DNA of 5,352 bases, taken from assembly GCA_025928215.1 (NCBI GenBank), contig JAICJW010000316.1, positions 1 to 5,352 of the forward strand, written 5' to 3'. The stretch is from Chloroflexia bacterium (GTDB lineage: Bacteria > Chloroflexota > Chloroflexia > Thermomicrobiales > JALYUS01). Below the pieces are notes generated by a model, which did not search any database, was not told the origin of the DNA, and saw only the letters and a list, made by a program, of their open reading frames with translations. Made by a program: the position numbers and the translations under genes. Below, piece by piece: positions 1 through 5,312 of this stretch (its first letter is position 1; each line of letters begins with the position of its first letter).

Positions 1-377
1 ACACGAACGGCCACCTCAAGGGGTTCTTCTACGAGCCGACAATCCTCGCCAATGTCGCGCCGGACGCGAAGATCCTCCACGATGAGACCTTCGGCCCCGC
101 CCTGCCCATTGTTCCCTTCGACACCGAGGAGGAGGCGATCCGCCTCGCGAACGATACGCCGTTCGGCCTCGCCGCCTACTTCTTCACGCGCGACATCGGG
201 CGCGCTTTCCGCGTCGCGGAGGGGCTGGAGTACGGCATCGTCGGCTGCAACGATCCGCTGCCCACCGCGCCGCAGATTCCCTTCGGCGGCTACAAGGAGA
301 GCGGCCTGGGCCGTGAGAACGGCAGCATGGGCATTGCGGAGTTCATGGAAGTCAAAGCGGTGACGATCGGGTTGTAG
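1..377 (+). CDS. NAD(P)-dependent aldehyde dehydrogenase, succinate-semialdehyde dehydrogenase-like (C-terminal part only)
   Basis: This is the last 124 codons of an aldehyde dehydrogenase whose start lies outside the window. The frame begins at base 3 and ends at TAG 375-377. Counting from base 3, the sequence shows the conserved family motifs in order: DETFGPALPIVPF (27-39), whose Glu and Phe contact the nicotinamide ribose in this superfamily; NDTPFGLAAYFFTRD (50-64); and PFGGYKESGLGRE (93-105). The stretch VGCNDPLPTAPQ before PFGG resembles NAD-dependent succinate-semialdehyde dehydrogenases, which oxidise succinate semialdehyde to succinate in the cytoplasm (GABA shunt). The catalytic Cys and general-base Glu are upstream and cannot be checked, so substrate is inferred from local similarity only; another semialdehyde or aromatic aldehyde is possible. 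It converges on the next gene with 7 bases between the stop codons and no hairpin terminator there. Confidence 0.9.
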   Translation, partial: TNGHLKGFFYEPTILANVAPDAKILHDETFGPALPIVPFDTEEEAIRLANDTPFGLAAYFFTRDIGRAFRVAEGLEYGIVGCNDPLPTAPQIPFGGYKESGLGRENGSMGIAEFMEVKAVTIGL

Positions 378-384
378 GCGGTCC

Positions 385-1944
385 TCACCCCGTCTTCTTT
401 GGCACGCAATCCGTCGGTGGCGGCTGGGTCGGGTCGTTGATGAACGCCATCATCGTACTCAGACCGCAGTCGCTGCCGTTACCGAGGATGGAATGACCAA
501 TGCCGGGGAAGGTGACGAGATACCCTTTGGTCAGGGCTTGGGCAACCTGCTTGCCATAATCCGGCGGCGTAGCGGGGTCGTTGTCGCTGGAGAGGACGAG
601 CGCGGGTACATCGCTCGTCACGGCTTGCGTCTCAATGGGGTTGGCCGGCGCGACCGGCCACTGCGCGCAGACATCGAAGAACTCGCGCACTTCGACGGCG
701 AAGATTGGCTGCAAATCTGGCGGCAGCGCCGTGACAATCGCCGTCGCGCGATCGCGGCTGTTGAACGGCACTTCCTCGGAGCAGAGGATCGAGTAGTACG
801 TACCAATGTTGATGTCCGGACCGGTAACGCCGAGCGCCTGGATGATGAGGTCCAGAAGCCGCGTGTCGCCACGCCGCACCTGTGCGATCAGTTGCGGGAT
901 GATCTGCGTCGCCGTCTTGTCATAGAACATCTCACCGATGAGCGAGGTCAGGTCGTAGCCGTCCACGACGACCGGAACGGTCGTGCCGCTCTTATCATCC
1001 TTCACCGGCGTCGTGATCGGCTGGGCATTCAACTGCGCGACGGTCGCGGTGTAGTCCGCCTGCAAGGTCGGGGCGCTCGCGTTGCAGGTCGCGTCCGCCG
1101 CGCAGGCCGCGAAGAAGAGCGCAAATGAGCGTTCAAAGTTCGTCCCGTCATCTTCAACGAGGTTCGCCTGCAATGGCACGGACGAGTCGAGCACCGCGCC
1201 GCGCACCGCGCCCGGAAAATCGCGCATCATCGTCAGCGCGACGCGCGTGCCGTACGAGACGCCGAGCAGATCGAGTCGCGGGTAGCCGAGCAGCGCGCGA
1301 ATATCATTGAGGTCCGCTGCCCCCTCCGCGCTCGTGTACGCGCCGAGATTAATTCCTTGCTTCGTCAGCCGGTCCCGACAGACGGCAACGGCAACGATAT
1401 CGTGGCTCGCTTTGTCGTCCGGGCTGAGTTCAACCTGCGCGTCGGCGAGGTCCTGCGCCGTCACCTCCGGGCAAGCGAGGTTCGGCTGTGAGAAGCCGAC
1501 GCCGCGCTGATCGTAGACGATCAGATCACGGTTCGCGGTCAGGGCCGGCAGATCGCGCGCGAGGAGATAGGTGAGCGTATCCTGCACCGCCCCGCCCGGC
1601 CCGCCCTCGATATAGACGACCGGGTCCGGCGCGGGAGTGGCGGATGCGCTCTTGAAGACGGCGACGGGTAGTTTAATCGTCGGCCCGGTCGGGTTGGCGT
1701 GCTGCTCCGGTACGACGGCGAACCCACAGGTTACCGTCTGCCCCTCGATCTGCCCGTCCGGCAGTTTCCACGGGCACGCGGCGGGTTCGAAGCGCGGAGA
1801 CTGACCGCTCACCCCCGCTGGCGCCGCATCGTATCCCGGCACCAGCACCCGCGCCGCGAGCCCCTGCGTTCCCATGCCGAGAAGCGAGAGCATGAGGCTG
1901 AGACAAATAATCACTGACGCCGAGAACCGTCTCCGTCGCCGCAT
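385..1944 (-). CDS. Secreted alpha/beta-hydrolase, S33 / TAP-like peptidase family
   Basis: A 519-residue exported serine hydrolase, probably an aminopeptidase-like enzyme related to tripeptidyl/prolyl aminopeptidases. The N-terminus is a classical signal peptide: MRRRRR, a hydrophobic core at about 8-23, and a likely cleavage after GLA (residue 30). There is no lipobox cysteine. Domain landmarks are the oxyanion-hole loop EGGPGG (113-118), DQRGVGFS (145-152), the nucleophile elbow GVSYG with Ser230, Asp456 in SSDNDPATP, and His484 in GIGHS. The C-terminal part with Asp and His matches the TAP-like C-terminal domain known from actinobacterial tripeptidyl aminopeptidases. Ten cysteines follow the signal peptide (57, 73, 158, 189, 281, 287, 388, 426, 493, 513), which suggests disulfides outside the membrane. 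The ATG at 1944 has GAGGG nine bases upstream. The gene follows ribF after 74 bp, so it may be an operon tail or have its own promoter; none is convincing. The family is certain; the substrate (peptide or ester) is not. Confidence 0.93.
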   Translation of the reverse strand: MRRRRRFSASVIICLSLMLSLLGMGTQGLAARVLVPGYDAAPAGVSGQSPRFEPAACPWKLPDGQIEGQTVTCGFAVVPEQHANPTGPTIKLPVAVFKSASATPAPDPVVYIEGGPGGAVQDTLTYLLARDLPALTANRDLIVYDQRGVGFSQPNLACPEVTAQDLADAQVELSPDDKASHDIVAVAVCRDRLTKQGINLGAYTSAEGAADLNDIRALLGYPRLDLLGVSYGTRVALTMMRDFPGAVRGAVLDSSVPLQANLVEDDGTNFERSFALFFAACAADATCNASAPTLQADYTATVAQLNAQPITTPVKDDKSGTTVPVVVDGYDLTSLIGEMFYDKTATQIIPQLIAQVRRGDTRLLDLIIQALGVTGPDINIGTYYSILCSEEVPFNSRDRATAIVTALPPDLQPIFAVEVREFFDVCAQWPVAPANPIETQAVTSDVPALVLSSDNDPATPPDYGKQVAQALTKGYLVTFPGIGHSILGNGSDCGLSTMMAFINDPTQPPPTDCVPKKTG

Positions 1945-2018
1945 CGGTGCATTCCCTCATTCCCAAAGCCAATTGCCCCTTGCACCCATCGGCAGGATAG
2001 CAGATCGCGGGAGGCCGT

Positions 2019-3020
2019 TCACTCGTCTTTCGCAAGGGCGGCAAGCGTCGCTCCTCGATCGCGGCGCATCTGGGCGATCAGATCATCCACGCAGGCGAAC
2101 CGGGCATCGCCGCGTAACCATTCAATGAAGTGGACGGCAATGGCCTTGTCGTAGAGATCGCCATCCCAGTCAATCAGATTCGGCTCGACGGAGCGCGGGC
2201 CGTTATCGAACTGCGGACGCGGGCCGATATAGGTCATCGCGGGGTAACGCGTCGGATCGTCCTCAATCGTTACCCAGGTCGCATAGATGCCGTCCTTCGG
2301 CACGACGATGCCGGAGGCGACCTGCGTATTCGCGGTCGGGAAGCCGATCTGCCGCCCACGCCCCGCGCCGCGCACGACCGGGCCACGGAGCGCATACGGC
2401 CGCCCCAGGAGCCGCGCGGCGGCGGCGACCTCCCCGGCGAGCAAATGCGTGCGGATGCCGCTGCTACCGATCATCTCGCCCTCCGGCGCGTCGCCGAGAT
2501 GGACACGAGGCAGGACATTCAGCAGATAGCCAAACTCCGTGCCGAGATCGCGCAGCACATCGAGGTTTCCCTCACGCCCCTTCCCAAACGCGAAATCATC
2601 CCCTACCCAGACCTCGACAGGCCGGACGGCGCGCGCGACCATCGCCATGAAATCGCGCGCGGCGGTGTTCGCCGTCTCCCGCGTGAAGGGATAGATGACG
2701 AGCACATCCACGCCGAGCGACGCGATCAGCGCGGCTTCGTCTGCCACCGTCGTGAGACGCGGCGGCGCGGACTCCGGCGCGAGGATGGCGCGCGGATGCG
2801 GATCGAAGGTGAGGACGACGGAGCGGACACCCCGCGCCCGCGCGCGCGCGACGACGTGACCGATCAGCCGCTGATGCCCCCGATGGACACCATCGAAGGT
2901 CCCGATCGTCAGCACGGACGGCGCGGGCGAGAGGTCGGCGAGGGATTGCACAACAACGATCGGATTGAGGAGTGAGGACTGAGGACTGAGTGGAGATTCA
3001 TCCCCGACAGATTCAGTCAT
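2019..3020 (-). CDS. ribF: Bifunctional riboflavin kinase / FAD synthetase RibF
   Basis: A 333-residue cytoplasmic enzyme that phosphorylates riboflavin to FMN and adenylylates FMN to FAD. The N-terminal nucleotidyltransferase module shows TIGTFDGVHRGHQ (38-50) with the HxGH pair His46/His49, TFDPHPRAIL (71-80), VGDDFAFGKGREGN (139-152) and SSGIR (186-190). The C-terminal kinase module shows GRGRQIGFPTANT (220-232), YIGPRPQF (264-271) and SVEPNLIDW (277-285), in which Glu279 sits where the catalytic Glu is expected. The usual His two residues after that Glu is Asn here. I chose the ATG at 3020 because GGAGG precedes it by eight bases; an in-frame GTG at 3066-3068 would add 16 residues of low-complexity sequence. 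Residues 10-19 are encoded by a heptamer repeat, so the conserved domain starts about 17 residues later than in E. coli RibF. It lies 62 bp after truB, a common pairing in bacteria. Confidence 0.96.
   Translation of the reverse strand: MTESVGDESPLSPQSSLLNPIVVVQSLADLSPAPSVLTIGTFDGVHRGHQRLIGHVVARARARGVRSVVLTFDPHPRAILAPESAPPRLTTVADEAALIASLGVDVLVIYPFTRETANTAARDFMAMVARAVRPVEVWVGDDFAFGKGREGNLDVLRDLGTEFGYLLNVLPRVHLGDAPEGEMIGSSGIRTHLLAGEVAAAARLLGRPYALRGPVVRGAGRGRQIGFPTANTQVASGIVVPKDGIYATWVTIEDDPTRYPAMTYIGPRPQFDNGPRSVEPNLIDWDGDLYDKAIAVHFIEWLRGDARFACVDDLIAQMRRDRGATLAALAKDE
2966..2993. repeat. Heptamer tandem repeat (TGAGGAC) inside the ribF start region
   Basis: Four consecutive seven-base units read on the + strand as TGAGGAG, TGAGGAC, TGAGGAC and TGAGTGG (the last degenerate). 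On the - strand this is the motif GTCCTCA repeated. The array falls within ribF codons 10-19 and is translated as PLSPQSSLLN, upstream of the first conserved residues. Its base pattern differs from flanking GC-rich codons. Similar short heptamer arrays are known as STRR sequences in filamentous cyanobacteria and occur between genes in several other phyla; no function is assigned here. Confidence 0.8.
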
Positions 3021-3028
3021 CGTCTCTG

Positions 3029-3033
3029 CCTCC
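3029..3033 (-). promoter_or_regulatory. Ribosome binding site of ribF
   Basis: GGAGG on the - strand, separated by eight bases (CAGAGACG) from the ATG at 3018-3020. This strong Shine-Dalgarno match is the reason for placing the ribF start at 3020 and not at the in-frame GTG at 3066-3068. Confidence 0.75.
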
Positions 3034-3082
3034 AGCCTTCTTCGTCGGCAACCGCCATTGCTCGCCACCCTCCATCACCCGC

Positions 3083-4069
3083 TCAATCCGCAGTCCTGAC
3101 CACTTTCTTCGGTCGCCACGTGCCCTCTGTGCCGACGCCGATGCCGCGCCACGCACCCGTCGCATCGTAGGCGCGAATCATCGTACCATCCCGGGCACGG
3201 CTGTCCGGGATCGCCTTGCCCTGCGCCCAGTCGCGCGCCGCCGGATCATCGAGCAGCAGCGCGGGCCAGTCCGCGAGCGCGGCATCGGGATGGACGGCGA
3301 TGCGCGGCCACGCGGCGCGCAAATCCGGCAGGGCGGCGAGTTCGTCCAGCGACCACGCCTCGCACAATCGAAACGGCCCCGACCGGAGCCGAATGAGCCG
3401 CGCCAGCGTCGCGCCGCAGCCGAGCGCCTGACCGAGATCGCGCGCGAGCGCGCGAATATACGTACCCGCGCCACAGTCTACCACCAGCCAAGCCAGCGGG
3501 GCAGCCCACGCGACGAGCGCGAGCCGGTGGATTCTCACATGCCGCGCCGGAACGGTGACGGCCTTCCCCGCCCGCGCCAGGGCATATGCCCGCTGCCCAC
3601 CAATATGGATTGCCGAGTAGGCGGGGGGTATCTGCGTGATCTCACCGATGAACCGCGGCAACGCCGCCCGCACTATTGCAAGGGATATGTCTAACGCATT
3701 ACCCTCTTCGATCACCCAGCCGTCGAGGTCATCGGTATCGGTCGTTGTGCCGAGGAGCACCGCCGCGAGATAGACCTTGCCGTGAGCGGAGAGGTATTCA
3801 ACGATCTTCGTTGCCTCCCCAACGCAGACGGGCAGGACGCCCGTCGCCGCCGGATCGAGTGTACCCGCATGCCCGACGCGCCGCTCCCCCGTCAAGCGTC
3901 GCACGCGCGCCACGACATCGTGCGCCGTCCACCCCGCAGGCTTATCAACGACGAGAATGCCGGAGAAGGCTGGGAGTTCGGCGTTCGGCGTTCGGCGTTC
4001 GATGGTTGGAGTAGGGGCCGGATGTTCTTCGAACATCGAACATCGAACGCCGAACTTCTCCCCGCTCAC
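3083..4069 (-). CDS. truB: tRNA pseudouridine-55 synthase TruB with repeat-encoded N-terminal extension
   Basis: Converts uridine 55 of the tRNA T-loop to pseudouridine. Read from the GTG at 4067-4069 it is 328 residues. Conserved parts are ILVVDKPAGWTAHDVV (38-53), GHAGTLDPAATGVLPV (66-81) with the catalytic Asp72, HGKVYLAAVLLG (96-107) with the stacking Tyr100, DTDDLDG (111-117), IPPAYSAIHIGGQRAY (147-162), and CGAGTYIRALARDLG (199-213) with Arg206. A short C-terminal PUA-like tail ends in GTWRPKKVV. The catalytic Asp is residue 48 in E. coli TruB and 72 here, because residues 4-37 precede the normal domain start and mostly come from an inverted heptamer repeat. The GTG overlaps the stop of the upstream gene as GTGA, which favours translational coupling. 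An ATG at 4034-4036 inside the repeat would give 317 residues but lacks a ribosome binding site. Function is secure; the exact start is less so. Confidence 0.96.
   Translation of the reverse strand: MSGEKFGVRCSMFEEHPAPTPTIERRTPNAELPAFSGILVVDKPAGWTAHDVVARVRRLTGERRVGHAGTLDPAATGVLPVCVGEATKIVEYLSAHGKVYLAAVLLGTTTDTDDLDGWVIEEGNALDISLAIVRAALPRFIGEITQIPPAYSAIHIGGQRAYALARAGKAVTVPARHVRIHRLALVAWAAPLAWLVVDCGAGTYIRALARDLGQALGCGATLARLIRLRSGPFRLCEAWSLDELAALPDLRAAWPRIAVHPDAALADWPALLLDDPAARDWAQGKAIPDSRARDGTMIRAYDATGAWRGIGVGTEGTWRPKKVVRTAD
3962..4061. repeat. Inverted pair of GTTCGGC/GTTCGAT heptamer arrays, translated at the truB start
   Basis: The left arm 3976-4003 reads GTTCGGC three times, then GTTCGAT, with a degenerate fifth unit (GGTTGGA, 4004-4010). 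The right arm 4028-4055, read on the opposite strand, is GTTCGGC, GTTCGAT, GTTCGAT, GTTCGAA. Positions 3990-4004 and 4041-4055 form a perfect 15-bp inverted match (GTTCGGCGTTCGATG) around a 36-base loop; the arms can also pair in full register with a few mismatches. Outside the arms are a GGAGAAG at 3962-3968 and its complement CTTCTCC at 4055-4061, which resemble short terminal inverted repeats. On the - strand the element encodes TruB residues about 4-36, including KFGVRCSMF (right arm) and IERRTPNAEL (left arm). No transposase is nearby. It could be a miniature mobile element, a strand-slippage product or an RNA hairpin. Confidence 0.82.
4066..4069 (-). promoter_or_regulatory. GTGA stop/start overlap coupling the D-amino-acid enzyme gene to truB
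   Basis: On the - strand the four bases GTGA contain both the GTG proposed as the truB start (4069-4067) and the TGA that ends the upstream gene (4068-4066). Such four-base overlaps usually mean that the terminating ribosome re-initiates on the next gene. Upstream purines (GGGCGGGTGAC) provide only a weak Shine-Dalgarno sequence, consistent with coupling. Confidence 0.6.
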
Positions 4070-5178
4070 GTCACCCGCCCCGCCGCCGCGACGGGCCAGC
4101 GATCCACGACCGCGCCGCCGCGTACCATCACCAGTTCCCCGGCGAGATTGGCGACCGGGCAGGAATGCACAGGAATCACTTCGAGCATCTCCCCGATCCG
4201 CACATCGCTCCCTTGCGCGTCGAGTTTCAGCCAGCCGTGCTCCTCTGAAAGCCCGGCGATCTGGATATCCTCCTTGCCAACGACGAGGCCATGCCCCGCG
4301 CTGCCCGTCATGCCGTGGACGCCGGTGTCCGACGTGAGCGTCTTCGATCCCGCGTCCATCACCGCCCGATCCCGCTCCGTGTGGCTGACAACCGTAACGA
4401 GCACGCGGAGGGCGCACCGCTCCGGCGGCACGACATTGAGGCCAACCTGCATCGCATCGTAGAAGGCATAGTTGCCGGGGCGCATCTCGGTGATCCCCGC
4501 GACGCTCGCCGTCGCCGGGCCGCCGGGAGTCGAGCCGCTGCTAACCCGCGCCGGAGCGAGGCCAACGCCCTCTAGCGCGTGGGCAGTGGCGACGAGCGCC
4601 CGACCGGCCGCCCGACCGACCTCAGCACGGGCCTCGCTGTCCGGATATTTGTACGTCTGCCCCTCGTGCATGCAGATGCCGCCGAAGTGGAGGCCGGGCG
4701 CCGCCGCCACCTTTTGCGCGAGGGCGACGGTCGCCTCACCGGGCGCGACCCCGACCCGCCCCAGCCCGGCATCCACCTTGACGAGTACGGCGAGCGGCGC
4801 GGGCTCATGGGCAAAGACGGACGAGAGCGCAGCGACCCCTTCCGGGCTGTCCACAATCGTTGAGACCGTCATGCCCGGCCGCCGCGCGAGCGCCGCCAGC
4901 CGCCGCACCTTCATCGCGGTGACGAGTGGGTAGCAGACGAAAATGTCCGTGATTCCACCGTCTGCCATCGCTTCTGCCTCGCCCAACTTGGCGCACGTGA
5001 TGCCGACCGCTCCGGCGTCCAGTTGCATGCGCGCGATCTTTGGCGATTTGTGCGTCTTGATATGCGGCCGCAGTTGCACGCCCGCCGCCTTCGCCATCGC
5101 GGCCATCTCCGCGATGTTCCGCTCCAGCACATCGAGATCCACAATCACACTCGGCGTATCCAACTCCCCGTACCCCAT
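4066..5178 (-). CDS. PLP- and zinc-type D-threonine aldolase / D-serine dehydratase family enzyme (DSD1-like)
   Basis: A 370-residue cytoplasmic fold-type III PLP enzyme (alanine racemase-like barrel plus D-serine dehydratase-like C-terminal domain). Seen in order: ELDTPSVIVDLDVLERN (5-21); RPHIKTHKSP (37-46) with Lys41 as the expected PLP Schiff-base lysine; DAGLGRVG (136-143); MHEGQTY (170-176); phosphate-binding SGSTPGG (214-220); EMRPGNYAFYD (231-241); DAGSKTLTSD (275-284); and PVHSCPVANL (336-345). In the last, His338-x-Cys340 matches the zinc ligand pair of eukaryotic-type D-serine dehydratases; described D-threonine aldolases use His-x-Asp. I infer D-serine or another D-3-hydroxy amino acid as substrate, with ammonia or aldehyde release. 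The ATG at 5178 is preceded by GGAGGTG five bases away; an upstream in-frame TTG (5191-5193) is less likely. Its stop overlaps the truB start. It is an odd leader for a truB-ribF operon. Confidence 0.9.
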   Translation of the reverse strand: MGYGELDTPSVIVDLDVLERNIAEMAAMAKAAGVQLRPHIKTHKSPKIARMQLDAGAVGITCAKLGEAEAMADGGITDIFVCYPLVTAMKVRRLAALARRPGMTVSTIVDSPEGVAALSSVFAHEPAPLAVLVKVDAGLGRVGVAPGEATVALAQKVAAAPGLHFGGICMHEGQTYKYPDSEARAEVGRAAGRALVATAHALEGVGLAPARVSSGSTPGGPATASVAGITEMRPGNYAFYDAMQVGLNVVPPERCALRVLVTVVSHTERDRAVMDAGSKTLTSDTGVHGMTGSAGHGLVVGKEDIQIAGLSEEHGWLKLDAQGSDVRIGEMLEVIPVHSCPVANLAGELVMVRGGAVVDRWPVAAAGRVT

Positions 5179-5181
5179 CAC

Positions 5182-5188
5182 CACCTCC
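5182..5188 (-). promoter_or_regulatory. Ribosome binding site of the D-amino-acid enzyme gene
   Basis: GGAGGTG on the - strand, with GGAGG five bases from the ATG at 5176-5178. It fixes this ATG over the in-frame TTG at 5191-5193, which lies upstream of the site. The site is 16 bases downstream of the inverted repeat 5205-5303, close enough for that structure to influence it. Confidence 0.75.
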
Positions 5189-5204
5189 GTCAAAACGAAA
5201 TGCC

Positions 5205-5303
5205 AACCGCAGAGACGCAGAGGTCGCGGAGAGGGGAGAGGAAGAGAAGAACTGAAACCCTCTCCTCTCTATGTTCCTCTGCGTTCTCTGCGTCTCTGCG
5301 GTT
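5205..5303. repeat. 99-bp inverted repeat of CGCAGAGA-type units in the leader of the D-amino-acid enzyme gene
   Basis: The arms 5205-5222 (AACCGCAGAGACGCAGAG) and 5286-5303 (its exact reverse complement) form an 18-bp perfect inverted repeat separated by 63 bases. Beyond the perfect part both arms continue as imperfect copies of an 8-9 base unit (CGCAGAGA, CGCAGAGG, CGCGGAGA; and CGCAGAGA, CGCAGAGG on the other strand). The middle is polypurine (GAGAGGGGAGAGG) followed by polypyrimidine (CCCTCTCCTCTC), which can extend the hairpin. It fills most of the gap between the putative upstream stop at 5313 and the start at 5178. This sequence type (CTCTGCGTCTCTGCGG) recurs between genes in many unrelated GC-rich and environmental genomes. 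After the hairpin on the - strand comes ATTTCGTTTTG, a weak T-rich tail, so terminator or attenuator activity is possible but not shown. Confidence 0.85.
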
Positions 5304-5312
5304 CAATCGGTT

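Noticed and set aside
493..1128. Long + strand open frame opposite the hydrolase.
   Set aside because: Arg-rich composition with no recognisable domain; it is the shadow of a well-supported gene with G/C third positions.
1945..2018. Promoter for the hydrolase gene (TATCCT as -10).
   Set aside because: The only -35-like TTGCGA is about 30 bases away, too far for a standard sigma-70 promoter.
2130..2975. 281-codon + strand open frame opposite ribF.
   Set aside because: Same reason: composition of an antisense shadow, no domain, no ribosome binding site, and complete overlap with ribF.
3013..3075. 20-codon open frame (MEGGEQWRLP...) between truB and ribF, its stop overlapping the ribF start region, considered as a leader peptide.
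   Set aside because: No convincing ribosome binding site and no run of regulatory codons; such a short frame is expected by chance.
2966..4055. Heptamer arrays considered as a CRISPR-like array.
   Set aside because: Units are 7 bases and contiguous with no unique spacers, and no cas genes are present.
3083..4417. A longer truB frame extending upstream to 4417 (444 codons).
   Set aside because: The first 116 codons lie inside the D-amino-acid enzyme gene, are Arg/Gly-rich shadow sequence, and the GTG at 4069 gives the natural junction.
3782..4462. 226-codon + strand open frame across the truB/D-amino-acid enzyme junction.
   Set aside because: Covers the 3' part of one real gene and the 5' part of another; its repeat-derived segment is only the heptamer array read on the other strand.
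5205..5303. Inverted repeat called as a rho-independent terminator.
   Set aside because: The loop of 63 bases is long and the following tract (ATTTCGTTTTG, or TTCAATCGG on the other side) is not a proper T-run; left as a repeat.
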